From the NCBI GenBank assembly GCA_902627735.1, contig CACOKI010000005.1:1-64000 (forward strand): DNA of 64,000 nt, read 5' to 3'. Of this stretch, positions 27,311 to 36,500 are shown in pieces (position 1 is the stretch's first letter; every line of letters begins with the position of its first letter). The notes beneath the pieces were generated by a model. That model did no database searches and was not told the DNA's origin. It was given only the letters and a program-made list of their open reading frames with translations. The stretch comes from an uncultured Pelagibacteraceae bacterium (lineage in GTDB: Bacteria > Pseudomonadota > Alphaproteobacteria > Pelagibacterales > Pelagibacteraceae). The translations under genes and the position numbers were made by a program.

Positions 27311-29862
27311 TTTACTATCAAATTTATAATTTTGTTTGGTACAAATATTTTCTTTATTATTTTTTTTCCTTTTATAAAATTTTGTATTCTATTATTAGTA
27401 TCTATTACTTCTAAAACCTCTTTCTCACTTATATTTTGTTTGATATTCAAAATTTCTCTTTTTTTACCATTTATTTGAACTACCAAATTTATATTTTCAT
27501 CCATCAAAAGTTTATCATTGATTTTAGGCCACGTGTCATAATTCTTAACTTTTGTAAGAGCATTTAATTGTTCTATACATTCTGATGTAAAATGAGGAAT
27601 AAAAGGACTTAATAAAATTAGAATTTTTGTATAATTTTCAATTAATATAGTTTTGCTGTAGGGTTTTTTAAGTTCTTTAGAAAAATAATTATACATTTCA
27701 TAAAAATTTGCGATTATTACATTGTATCTAAAACTTTCGATATTTTGAGTAATTTTATTAATTAAGTTATTTGTAAATTTTGAAATATTATCATCCACAT
27801 CTTTATTTTTATTTTTATCAGAATTAATTTTGTTTAAAAACGTATTATGTAAAGTCCAAAGTTTTTGTAAAAATTTATAGGAACCCTCCATACCAGTATC
27901 TGACCATTGAACGTCTTTTTCTGGAGGGCTATCAGACATAATAAAAAGTCTCACAGAATCAGCTCCGTAATTTTTAATTATTTTTTCTGGATCAATTGTA
28001 TTTTTTTTTGATTTAGACATTGATTCTGAGGGGCCAACGTTAACTGTCTCATTATTTTCCTTTTTGAAAAAGTTTTTACCATCAGATGTAACCTCATCTG
28101 GGCTAAGCCAATTATTATTAGTATCTTTGTATGTTTCATGACAAACCATTCCCTGCGTAAAAAGGCCATCGAAAGGCTCAGTTATATTGAACTTATCATT
28201 TTGATAATTTAGAGCTTGCATAAAAAATCTTGAATATAGAAGATGAAGAATAGCATGTTCAACCCCACCAATATATTGATCTACTGGCATCCAGTAGTTA
28301 ATATCTTCAACATCAAACCCATAGTCATTATTATTTGGTGAACAAAATCTCAAAAAATACCATGAAGAGTCCACAAAAGTATCCAATGTATCTGTTTCTA
28401 ATTTACATAATTCACCATTTATATTTATTTCTGACCATTTTTTTTGGTGATCTAAAGGATTACCCTTCGTATTTAAATTTATTTTCTCAGGCAGCGAAAT
28501 AGGCAACATTTTTTCAGGAACTTTTATAGGTTCGTTATTTTTATTATATGCGATAGGTATGGGACAACCCCAATATCTTTGTCTCGAAATTCCCCAATCT
28601 TTCAATCTAAAATTAACTTTTTTTTCACCTAATTTTTTTTCTTCAATTATTTTTATTGCTTCATTTATTGATTCCTCTGGAACTTTAAGATTATCCAAAA
28701 ATTTTGAATTATAAATTATACCTGGACCAGTATAGGCAGTATCTTTGATGGTAAATTCACCTTTATGGTCTAAAGGCTTTACAACAGGAATTATTTTTAA
28801 TTTATATTTTAATGCAAAATCAAGATCTCTTTGATCATGACCAGGGCATCCAAAAATAGCACCAAATCCATAATCCATTAATACAAAGTTTGCAAAAAAA
28901 ACTGGAACTTTAATTTTTTCGTCAAATGGATTTTTTGCAAAAAATTTGGTATCAAAACCTAACTTTTCTGCTTGAGCTAAAGCTTCCTCTGTTGTACCTG
29001 TTTTGGCACAATCGTTTTTAAATTTATTAAATTTAGGGTCTGATTTAAAAAGTTTCGATAATGGATGATCAATTGACAAAGCAAGAAATGAGCAACCAAA
29101 TAGGGTGTCTGGTCTAGTAGTAAAAATTTTTACTTTTTTGAATTCATCACAGTTTTCTATTTCAAAATTTACTTCACATCCAAAAGATTTTCCAATCCAG
29201 TTTTTTTGCATTGTTTTAACTTTGTTGGGCCACTTTTCTAATCTATCCAATCCACTTAATAATTTTTCTGAAAACTTTGTAATATTGAAAAACCATTGAT
29301 TTAATTTTTTTCTCTCTACAATTGCCCCAGATCTCCAACCTTTACCATCAATAACTTGTTCATTTGCTAAAACTGTTTGATCAATTGGATCCCAGTTAAC
29401 ATAATTTTCTTTTCGGTAAACTAACCCTTTATCGTATAACTCTAAAAAAAATTTTTGTTGGTGTTTATAATAATCTTTTGAACAGGTTGATATTTCCCGT
29501 CCCCAATCTATAGCTAATCCTAATTTTTTAAGTTGATTTTTCATCACTGAGATATTTTCTTCAGTCCATTTTTTTGGATCTAAATTATTTGCTCTCGCGG
29601 CATTTTCTGCTGGCATGCCAAATGAGTCCCATCCCATTGGATGAAGTACATTAAAACCCTGCAATTTTTTATATCTAGCTAGAACATCTCCAATTGCGTA
29701 ATTTCTAACATGACCCATGTGTATTTTGCCTGATGGATATGGAAACATTTCTAGGCAGTAAAATTTTTTTTTATTCTTATCTAAATTTGTTCTAAAAAAA
29801 TTATTTTTTTCCCAATAATCTTGCCATTTTTTTTCAACAATATTAAAATTATATCTATTCAT
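27307..29862 (-). CDS. leuS: leucyl-tRNA synthetase
   Basis: LeuS charges tRNA-Leu. The 851-residue class I enzyme has the HIGH-type motif HMGH at residues 48-51 and the KMSKS-type SMSKSKKN near residue 615. Between them lies the CP1 editing domain, with the TTRPDTLFG strand near residues 251-259. Length is normal for the bacterial form. It is followed by lptE and holA in a tight run and preceded by a 56-bp gap. Confidence 0.98.
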   Translation of the reverse strand: MNRYNFNIVEKKWQDYWEKNNFFRTNLDKNKKKFYCLEMFPYPSGKIHMGHVRNYAIGDVLARYKKLQGFNVLHPMGWDSFGMPAENAARANNLDPKKWTEENISVMKNQLKKLGLAIDWGREISTCSKDYYKHQQKFFLELYDKGLVYRKENYVNWDPIDQTVLANEQVIDGKGWRSGAIVERKKLNQWFFNITKFSEKLLSGLDRLEKWPNKVKTMQKNWIGKSFGCEVNFEIENCDEFKKVKIFTTRPDTLFGCSFLALSIDHPLSKLFKSDPKFNKFKNDCAKTGTTEEALAQAEKLGFDTKFFAKNPFDEKIKVPVFFANFVLMDYGFGAIFGCPGHDQRDLDFALKYKLKIIPVVKPLDHKGEFTIKDTAYTGPGIIYNSKFLDNLKVPEESINEAIKIIEEKKLGEKKVNFRLKDWGISRQRYWGCPIPIAYNKNNEPIKVPEKMLPISLPEKINLNTKGNPLDHQKKWSEININGELCKLETDTLDTFVDSSWYFLRFCSPNNNDYGFDVEDINYWMPVDQYIGGVEHAILHLLYSRFFMQALNYQNDKFNITEPFDGLFTQGMVCHETYKDTNNNWLSPDEVTSDGKNFFKKENNETVNVGPSESMSKSKKNTIDPEKIIKNYGADSVRLFIMSDSPPEKDVQWSDTGMEGSYKFLQKLWTLHNTFLNKINSDKNKNKDVDDNISKFTNNLINKITQNIESFRYNVIIANFYEMYNYFSKELKKPYSKTILIENYTKILILLSPFIPHFTSECIEQLNALTKVKNYDTWPKINDKLLMDENINLVVQINGKKREILNIKQNISEKEVLEVIDTNNRIQNFIKGKKIIKKIFVPNKIINLIVK

Positions 29863-29918
29863 TTAAATTAAAGTTCTTTAAAAAAATATATTATTATAAT
29901 TAGTAGTAATTAGAATTA

Positions 29919-30506
29919 TCAATTTCTGATTTTTTTATTTTTGGTAGGATTTTTTTTTCTATATTCTTTACGTTTTTTTTCTGTTTCAATATTTTTATAA
30001 ATTGATGCTTTTTTTAAAATTGCCAATTTAATTTCTTCTGAAACATTGCCTTGATTGATATTTGTTCTACAATTATTTATTGTTTCACAATATTTATCGT
30101 AAACAACAACTTTAATCCCATCAGCACGAATTTCATTTGATAGAAATTGAACCATTATTTTGATAGCTTCTTTTTCATTTCCAACATCGTTGTACCAATC
30201 AGTTATTACTATTCCACCTCCATAATCTGCACTTGAAAGTGGGACGAAATCTAAAATTTCAATGGTTGCTCTCCACATTTCATTTGATGATGCAAATTCA
30301 AAATTGCCAGTCCCACCACCTTTACCAAGTTTTGAAAATTTAATTGCTCTACCTTCCTCAATATTTTTTGCAACTCTATCTTTTGCATTTACAGGCACTT
30401 TTCTCGCATCCGCTGGGTCCCAAATTCCGCATTGATTAGTAAAAAGAACTAATGATGCTAAAAAGGCAAATTTAAAAAATAATTTATGTAAATTATTGAA
30501 AATCAT
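29919..30506 (-). CDS. DUF3576-family envelope protein
   Basis: A 195-residue protein of the alphaproteobacterial DUF3576 family; the function is not known. It has an N-terminal hydrophobic signal (about residues 8-25). Cys26 lies in TNQCGIWDP, which could be a lipidation site, although the lipobox is weak. The conserved core includes NEMWRATIEILDFVPLSSAD and GGIVITDWY. The tail is strongly basic. It lies next to leuS, as in other Alphaproteobacteria, and is divergent from the porin gene. Confidence 0.85.
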   Translation of the reverse strand: MIFNNLHKLFFKFAFLASLVLFTNQCGIWDPADARKVPVNAKDRVAKNIEEGRAIKFSKLGKGGGTGNFEFASSNEMWRATIEILDFVPLSSADYGGGIVITDWYNDVGNEKEAIKIMVQFLSNEIRADGIKVVVYDKYCETINNCRTNINQGNVSEEIKLAILKKASIYKNIETEKKRKEYRKKNPTKNKKIRN

Positions 30507-30657
30507 AAGACAAACATGTATTTAAGTAGTAAGTGTCATAAATTCAATAAATAAAAGGGTTTTTTTGTGATATATATGCAACATATCATCAAAAAACACC
30601 TAAAATCATCAATTTTTTGAAAAATTCTCGTTTAATTTAGTTAAAAAACAAGTTCAT

Positions 30658-30675
30658 AATTAATTAATTAATTAA
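30658..30675. repeat. short AATT tandem repeat upstream of the porin start
   Basis: Four and a half copies of AATT lie just before the porin ribosome-binding site. The tract is fully AT and self-complementary. It may simply keep the leader unstructured; a change in repeat number would alter the promoter-leader spacing. I infer no function. Confidence 0.6.
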
Positions 30676-30679
30676 ACAT

Positions 30680-30685
30680 AAGGAG
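30680..30685 (+). promoter_or_regulatory. strong Shine-Dalgarno sequence of the porin gene
   Basis: AAGGAG sits eight bases before the ATG at 30694. Most genes in this window have no comparable purine motif at this distance, so it stands out and fits a highly translated gene. Confidence 0.85.
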
Positions 30686-30693
30686 TAATTATT

Positions 30694-31755
30694 ATGAATA
30701 AACTAACAAAAATTGGTGCTTCAGCATTAGCTGGTTCACTAGTTGCTACAGCTGCTTCTGCTGGTTCTTTATCAGTAGGTGGTACTTGGGAAGTAACTGG
30801 TGAGTACACTACTGGTTCTGGATCATCAACAATGATGGCATTAAGTAACAATGGTAACCCTTTTGGAAGTAAAGGAAACTTATCTTTCAGTGGATCAGGT
30901 GAAACTGATTGGGGTACTGCATCGTTCTTCATGTTTACTGCAGATGGTCAAGCATCTGTATCATCTCACTCACAAACTTTAGATATGGGTGATATGGGAA
31001 CAATCGGTTTTGACCAAGGTACTGGAGCATTCGGTCTTGGAACAATCGATGATAAAATGCCAACTGCATACGAAGAAGTATGGAATGGTACAACAGCTAC
31101 TAATACTGACATCTTAGATGGTAACGGTGGTTCTGCAGGTGTATTTGGTTACAAAAATACATTTATGGATACATTAGTTAACATCGAGTATGCACCTTCA
31201 GTAGGTTCAGGTGATGCTGGAGATGGTGGTAACAGTTACGTTGCTTCAACAGTTGACGGTACTTCACTAAACTTTGCACTAACTAACTCATCTTTAATGG
31301 ATGGTTTAACAGTTGGTTTTGGTCATGGTGAAACTACATACGACATGGCAGCAAGTAATGCTGATCAAATCGACACTGTATCAACTACAGGTTTCTTCAC
31401 TTACGCAATAGGTGCAGTAACTGTAGGTTACCAACAAAGTTACACAAGTGGTTCAGTAGGAACAGTATCTTCTGTAGGAAACAGAACTACTGGTGCTAAC
31501 GATGTTGAAATGTACGGTATTGCATTTAACGTAAATGATGCTTTATCTGTTTCGTACCAAGACTACGATAACACGTACAAGAAAAGAGGAAGTGAAACTG
31601 GAGATGGTATAACTCAAAATGCAAGCGGTATTCAAGCAGCTTACACTATGGGTGGTGCTACTCTAAGAATTTCCGATGTTTCTGTAGACAACTCTGGTGG
31701 TACATCAGGTGACTCAGAAGATAGAACAGAAATTAGTTTGTTAATGGCATTCTAA
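30694..31755 (+). CDS. outer-membrane porin, probably a major surface protein
   Basis: A 353-residue beta-barrel porin of the alphaproteobacterial type. A signal peptide (residues 1-23, cleavage after AASA) is followed by GSLSVGGTWEVTGEY and many alternating strands. The protein ends in Phe (ISLLMAF), as BamA substrates do. It is rich in Gly, Ser and Thr and nearly Lys-free in the strands. Codon use differs from its neighbours, with many TTC, TAC, AAC and ATC codons, which suggests selection for high expression. It has a strong Shine-Dalgarno sequence and its own intrinsic terminator, so it is a single-gene transcript. Pore selectivity cannot be read from the sequence. Confidence 0.9.
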   Translation: MNKLTKIGASALAGSLVATAASAGSLSVGGTWEVTGEYTTGSGSSTMMALSNNGNPFGSKGNLSFSGSGETDWGTASFFMFTADGQASVSSHSQTLDMGDMGTIGFDQGTGAFGLGTIDDKMPTAYEEVWNGTTATNTDILDGNGGSAGVFGYKNTFMDTLVNIEYAPSVGSGDAGDGGNSYVASTVDGTSLNFALTNSSLMDGLTVGFGHGETTYDMAASNADQIDTVSTTGFFTYAIGAVTVGYQQSYTSGSVGTVSSVGNRTTGANDVEMYGIAFNVNDALSVSYQDYDNTYKKRGSETGDGITQNASGIQAAYTMGGATLRISDVSVDNSGGTSGDSEDRTEISLLMAF

Positions 31756-31779
31756 TTTAGTTTTATACTAATATTTATT

Positions 31780-31814
31780 AAAACGGCCCTTTTTTAAAAG
31801 GGCCGTTTTTTTTT
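31780..31814 (+). terminator. rho-independent terminator after the porin gene
   Basis: A 14-bp perfect stem (AAAACGGCCCTTTT paired with AAAAGGGCCGTTTT, 31780-31793 and 31796-31809) with a nominal two-base loop runs into a tract of nine T. The GC core CGGCCC/GGGCCG is striking in this AT-rich DNA. It lies 24 bp after the porin stop. Confidence 0.95.
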
Positions 31815-31858
31815 ATATTCAATTTTATAATTTTTAAATTTTTGTTATCTTTATATTT

Positions 31859-33268
31859 ATGGACCAAGAAAAAATTACTCGTTTTTTTAATGAAGGTAAT
31901 TATTGGGAAGCCTTAAATTATTTAAAAGAAAATTCTAAACAAGAAAAGCATATTTTATCTGATTGGTATTTAGGAAACGTTTATTTTAAGTTACACCAAT
32001 ATAGTAAAGCGTTAGAACACATTTTAAATTTCATTTCAGTTAAAAAAAAAGACCCGCTAAATTTGAATTTTTTAGGAGAAATTTATCTTGAAATGAATCA
32101 TTATAAAAAGGCAAATGAAGTTTTTAATGAAATCATAAAAATCGAACCTACCAATAAAGCTGCCTTATTAAATTTGGCAAAAATCAATTTGAATATTGGC
32201 AATTTAGAGCAAAGTGAAAATTTTTATAAAACAATTTTTGAGAATGATCAAAAAAACTTAAGTTATATTTATTCTTTATCCAGAATAAATAATGAATATT
32301 TATCTGATGAAATATTAAACAAAATAGAAAAAAAAAATTTAACTTATATCAATCAAATATATTTAAAGCTTATCTTAGCCAGGAAATTTGAATTAAACAA
32401 AGACTATAAAAAAGAAATAGAAAATTTATCGGAAGCTCATCGAATTTATTTGTTAAATAAAGAAAAAGCTCTTAACCAACAATTTAATTTTCATAGTAAA
32501 TTATTACCTGAATTTATGGATAAATTGAAATCTTCTAAAGTTAATTCATTTAAAGGTTTTAAACCGATCTTTATTACTGGACTTCCAAGATCTGGTACCA
32601 CATTAGTTGAAAGGATAATTGTTTCAGGAAAAAAAAATATACAAAGTTTAGGAGAAACGGATGTATTTGATAAAGTTTTTTTTTCAAACCAGATTATAAA
32701 GAATCAAAAAAATATTTTACAATCAAATTTTAATTTTTTAATCGAAAAAATTTTAAATCAATATAAGGAGCAAGGTTTAAATAACCAAAATGATTTATTT
32801 ACTGATAAATCGATTACAAATTTCTTATATATAGAATTGATAAACAAAATTTTTCCTAATGCTAAATTTATTTACTGTTCTCGTAATCCGCTAGCAAATA
32901 TCATTGGTATTTTTCGAAGTTTTTTACCTAGGGTCTATTGGAGTCATTCTTTGGAAAAAATTTTCTCAATCTCAGAACTTTATTTAAATAGATTAAATAA
33001 TTTAAAAAAAGACAATTTGAAAAATCTTTTAATAATTAATTTAGAAGATTTAACAAACGATCCAATAAATGTTTCGAAAAATCTATATAAATTTTTAAAT
33101 TTAGATTGGTCTAAAAAATGTTTAGAAAGTAATAATAAAAATTTAATCATTAAAACTGCAAGTAATTTACAAGCAAGAAATGAAATTAAAAAACATGATT
33201 TAGATTATATTAAATCTTATTCAAAAATTCTTAAAGAATTAGGTTTTAAAAATAAATTGCTAATTTAA
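31859..33268 (+). CDS. TPR-sulfotransferase protein (first of a convergent pair)
   Basis: A 469-residue protein with tetratricopeptide repeats in roughly the first 135 residues and a sulfotransferase domain from about residue 235. The 5'-phosphosulfate loop GLPRSGTTLVERI is near residues 240-252. A typical 3'-phosphate-binding strand follows as IYCSRNPLANIIGIF, where CSRNP carries the usual Arg. The family transfers sulfuryl groups from PAPS, usually to sugars, peptides or small molecules; the acceptor here is unknown. It ends in a nine-base overlap with the second, related gene on the other strand. Confidence 0.85.
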   Translation: MDQEKITRFFNEGNYWEALNYLKENSKQEKHILSDWYLGNVYFKLHQYSKALEHILNFISVKKKDPLNLNFLGEIYLEMNHYKKANEVFNEIIKIEPTNKAALLNLAKINLNIGNLEQSENFYKTIFENDQKNLSYIYSLSRINNEYLSDEILNKIEKKNLTYINQIYLKLILARKFELNKDYKKEIENLSEAHRIYLLNKEKALNQQFNFHSKLLPEFMDKLKSSKVNSFKGFKPIFITGLPRSGTTLVERIIVSGKKNIQSLGETDVFDKVFFSNQIIKNQKNILQSNFNFLIEKILNQYKEQGLNNQNDLFTDKSITNFLYIELINKIFPNAKFIYCSRNPLANIIGIFRSFLPRVYWSHSLEKIFSISELYLNRLNNLKKDNLKNLLIINLEDLTNDPINVSKNLYKFLNLDWSKKCLESNNKNLIIKTASNLQARNEIKKHDLDYIKSYSKILKELGFKNKLLI

Positions 33269-34816
33269 TTTTTCTAAAATTTCATAAATCTCTAAGAGTT
33301 TATTTTCATAAAATTGAGATGAATTAATTGACGATTTATAAATTGGTTTATTTGCTTGATTTATACTTAAAGTTTTAATTGGATTGGTATTTTTATGATG
33401 GTTTAAACATTTTTCGTCCCATTCGAGTCCACAAAATTTTATTAGATCTTTTATTTTTGAATCTTTATTATTTATTAAATTTTCATACTCTGAATTATAA
33501 ATTTGATTTGGAAATAATTTGTTCCAAAATTTCATCAAATCATGATAAATTAAATAATACTCACCCATTTCGTTTTGATCATAAAGCCATTTCTCTCCTG
33601 TTGTATCTGGAAATAGATTTTTAAAAATTGAAAGACAATTGTCTTTTGGATTTCTATAGGAGTGTATTATTTTTGAATTTGGAAAAAAAATTTTTATAAA
33701 ACCTATATACCAAAAGTTTGTTAAAGTTTTATCTAATATGAATTTTTTTTTAATATTAAACTGTTTTAGGAAATTGTCATATTCACTTCCAAAATTAGAA
33801 TTAATAAATTTAGTTATTTGATTTTCGTTAATTTTTTTATCAATAATTATATTTTTATCAATATGATCATATAAATAACCAATCTCACTTACGGACCCAA
33901 CTTTTGAATGTGAAGATATAATTTTTTCTAAAAGAGTGGTTCCTGACCTTGGCAAACCTAGAATAAAAATCTTATTATTATCAGAATTTTCATCATTTTT
34001 CTTAAATTGAATTTTTGAAAAATATTTTTTTATATCTTCTGCTTTTTTTTTATAAAAATTTATTTTAGAAGATAACTTTTCTTTTTTTAGGTTATTCCCT
34101 TGTTCGAAATGTTTAAATGATTCTTCGTAATTTTTTTTATCCTCAAAAGCCTTTCCTAAACCAAAATGTAATAAAATTTTATTGTCTCTATCTAACTTTG
34201 TATTTTGAAGTTTATCAATCATTGATGATAAATGTTTATCATTAATACTATCTTTATAATTGAGTAACATACTCAAATTTTGATCAGCTTTACAAAAATC
34301 GTTTCTAAGTTCGAGCGCTTTAAACAAATGATTTTTCGCTAAATCCATCTCATTTTTTACTTGTAAAATATTAGATATATTAAGATGTAGTTCAGGTAGA
34401 TTTTCATCAATTTGTAGAGCTTTCTTGTAGTTTGATAATGCATCCTCAAAGAAGTACGTGTCTTTTTTTAAATTAGCTATATTTACAATAGCGTTTATGT
34501 AATTTTCATTTTCTAGAATGAGATCTTTGAAAATTTTTTCAGCTTTTGAGTATTCTCTTATTGATTTATAAGAAATTCCAAGATTATTTTTTGCAGAAAT
34601 ATTTTTTGAATTGTTTTCAATTGCATTTTGAAATGATGTTATAGCTTTAAGGTGATTTCCAACTCTCTGAAAACATAAACCTGCTAAATTCCATAAAAAA
34701 TCATTATTTGGATTTTTTTTTAACAGAGAAGAACATTTATTTAAAATTTCATTATAGTCTCCAAATTTATATTTATTAATAAGTATTTGTATTTCTTCAT
34801 TAATTTTTTGATTCAT
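33260..34816 (-). CDS. TPR-sulfotransferase protein (second of a convergent pair)
   Basis: A 518-residue paralogue of the preceding protein. The TPR region is longer (about residues 1-205, with repeated NxxA/N-LGxxY patterns). The sulfotransferase loop LPRSGTTLLEKI is near residues 285-296, followed by a 3'-phosphate motif IHSYRNPKDNCLSIF. Domain order is the same as in its convergent neighbour, so the pair probably arose by an old duplication, but the two sequences are far apart. It lies seven bases downstream of the ThiE-like gene and may share its transcript. Confidence 0.85.
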   Translation of the reverse strand: MNQKINEEIQILINKYKFGDYNEILNKCSSLLKKNPNNDFLWNLAGLCFQRVGNHLKAITSFQNAIENNSKNISAKNNLGISYKSIREYSKAEKIFKDLILENENYINAIVNIANLKKDTYFFEDALSNYKKALQIDENLPELHLNISNILQVKNEMDLAKNHLFKALELRNDFCKADQNLSMLLNYKDSINDKHLSSMIDKLQNTKLDRDNKILLHFGLGKAFEDKKNYEESFKHFEQGNNLKKEKLSSKINFYKKKAEDIKKYFSKIQFKKNDENSDNNKIFILGLPRSGTTLLEKIISSHSKVGSVSEIGYLYDHIDKNIIIDKKINENQITKFINSNFGSEYDNFLKQFNIKKKFILDKTLTNFWYIGFIKIFFPNSKIIHSYRNPKDNCLSIFKNLFPDTTGEKWLYDQNEMGEYYLIYHDLMKFWNKLFPNQIYNSEYENLINNKDSKIKDLIKFCGLEWDEKCLNHHKNTNPIKTLSINQANKPIYKSSINSSQFYENKLLEIYEILEKLN

Positions 34817-34823
34817 TGTTAAT

Positions 34824-35360
34824 TTAATATTTGAAATAACTTATAGATGCAAATCCATTCGTATTTATCAGTTTTAAAAGTTTCAAATTTATTTTATTTA
34901 TACCACCTAGTGCTATATTTGGTAATTTTGTAAGATTTGCTAGTAAGTTATATCTATACAATCCAAGAGGTTTATTTGAACCCTTTTTTTTAAATAAAGG
35001 TGAAAAAAAAATTAATTGAACTTTTTGCATTTCCTTAATCCTAATTTGTTTTAAGTTATGTGCGGATCCAATGATTATGAATTTTTTTTTATTTTTTTTG
35101 ATTTTATAATTTTTTTTTGTATTAAATGATGGAATATATAGTCCATCCAAATTATGTTTTATAGCAATATCTGGATAATTACTTATAAGAAATTTTACAT
35201 TATTATTTTTACAATATTTTTTAAATTTAATAATGTCTTGATCATTAGGTTTTTTTTCGTAATTTCTATAAATTAAAACTATATTTTTATTAAGTTTATT
35301 TATATTTTTTATATTTAAATTATCTATGAAATGATAAAATTTTGGTAAATATTTATGCAT
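34824..35360 (-). CDS. ThiE/TenI-like protein (thiamine phosphate synthase superfamily)
   Basis: A 178-residue barrel protein of the TMP synthase/TenI superfamily. The C-terminal half has the family's pattern: IIGSAHN, FFSPLFKKKGSNKPLG and IALGGINKIN. The N-terminal half is diverged, with VLIYRNYEK where ThiE usually has its QLREK-type substrate loop. It may therefore be a true synthase of a diverged type or a relative with another role. I use the ATG at 35360; an in-frame TTG lies one codon upstream. Its ATG shares the palindrome ATGCAT with the divergent YggS gene. Confidence 0.72.
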   Translation of the reverse strand: MHKYLPKFYHFIDNLNIKNINKLNKNIVLIYRNYEKKPNDQDIIKFKKYCKNNNVKFLISNYPDIAIKHNLDGLYIPSFNTKKNYKIKKNKKKFIIIGSAHNLKQIRIKEMQKVQLIFFSPLFKKKGSNKPLGLYRYNLLANLTKLPNIALGGINKINLKLLKLINTNGFASISYFKY

Positions 35361-35999
35361 CAATCAGTAAAAAATTTAATTTCAATTAAAAAAGAGTTAG
35401 AGTCAATTAGTAATAAATTACCATCAATAATTGCAGTAAGCAAAACATTTTCAATATCAAATATTTTACCATTGATTGATTATGGTCATGTACATTTTGG
35501 TGAGAATAAAGTTCAAGAAGCTTTAGAAAAATGGAAAAATATTAAAGAACAGTTTAGCCAAATCAAGTTGCACATGATAGGAAAATTACAAACAAATAAA
35601 GTAAAATTTGCTTTGCCGCTTTTTGATTTTATTCACTCTTTAGATAACGAAAAACTTGCAAAAAAAATAGCTACTGAGCAAACTAAATATCAAAAAAAAC
35701 CTAAAATTTTTATTCAAGTAAATATAGGTGATGAAAATCAAAAATCAGGAATAAATAAACATGATTTAAAAAATTTTTATAATTATTGTAATGAGTTAAA
35801 TTTAGATATTATTGGATTAATGTGCATACCTCCTGCAGATGTAAAAACTGATACATTTTTTAAAGAAATGAGTTTTCTGAAAAATGATTTAGCACTTTCT
35901 GATTTGAGTATGGGAATGTCATCAGATTATCTTGATGCTACAAAAAATTTTTCGACTTATGTTAGAATAGGATCTAAAATTTTTGGAAAAAGATCTTAA
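35355..35999 (+). CDS. YggS/PLPBP-family pyridoxal-phosphate-binding protein
   Basis: This family binds PLP without known catalysis and keeps vitamin B6 and amino acid pools in balance. The 214-residue protein has the PLP Lys in IAVSKTFS (near residue 30). FGENKVQEALEKW, an LHMIGKLQTNK segment and the C-terminal LSMGMSSDY and VRIGSKIFG motifs are all present. It is divergent from the ThiE-like gene with overlapping start codons, and it converges with the L,D-transpeptidase gene with a four-base overlap. Confidence 0.95.
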   Translation: MHQSVKNLISIKKELESISNKLPSIIAVSKTFSISNILPLIDYGHVHFGENKVQEALEKWKNIKEQFSQIKLHMIGKLQTNKVKFALPLFDFIHSLDNEKLAKKIATEQTKYQKKPKIFIQVNIGDENQKSGINKHDLKNFYNYCNELNLDIIGLMCIPPADVKTDTFFKEMSFLKNDLALSDLSMGMSSDYLDATKNFSTYVRIGSKIFGKRS

Positions 36000-36487
36000 T
36001 TAATTAAAATCTTTGTTCTTTTATTGATTAATTTTAACATTATTAAAAAATCTTTTTTTTTAAGAGCAATACAACCATTTGTAGGTTTATAATTTTGTGT
36101 CAAATGAATAAATATACAACTTCCAAGACCTTTTTTAGGTTTATTAAAATTATATTTTATCGGTATTAATAAATCGTATTTATTATCATTACGGAATAAT
36201 TTTTCATGCTTAATGTTTTTTTTTATTTTAATCATTTTGTTATATTTCTTATTTAAAACATCATCACACCAACCCATATTTTTTTTTATTTCTTTACATT
36301 TAAGTTTTGTCAAAAATTTTTTGATTTTATCTTTTCTAAAATATAACTCTCCAATATTATAAAGACCTTTAGGAGTTTTTTTATCGCCCTCAATTTTTTT
36401 ATAGCTAACACCGCCTTTTCCAACGCAACAATCAAATAAAAAATCTCCTACCTTAAGAGAATGTTTATTTTTTAAGTAAATTATCAT
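35996..36487 (-). CDS. L,D-transpeptidase (YkuD)-like protein
   Basis: YkuD-domain enzymes cross-link peptidoglycan or attach proteins to it using an active-site Cys. The 163-residue protein has FIHLTQNYKPTNGCIALK near the C terminus, with a His and the Cys in the NGC motif where the family has HGC. The start MIIYLKNKHSLKVGDFLFDCCVGKGGV matches the family's first strand. I see no signal peptide, so export is unclear. It is 13 bp from the divergent winged-helix gene. Confidence 0.82.
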   Translation of the reverse strand: MIIYLKNKHSLKVGDFLFDCCVGKGGVSYKKIEGDKKTPKGLYNIGELYFRKDKIKKFLTKLKCKEIKKNMGWCDDVLNKKYNKMIKIKKNIKHEKLFRNDNKYDLLIPIKYNFNKPKKGLGSCIFIHLTQNYKPTNGCIALKKKDFLIMLKLINKRTKILIN

Positions 36488-36500
36488 ATCTTGAATATAT

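Noticed and set aside
27531-27540. A CACGTG hexamer in leuS that could suggest another parS
   Set aside because: The flanks do not match the parS consensus beyond the central six bases.
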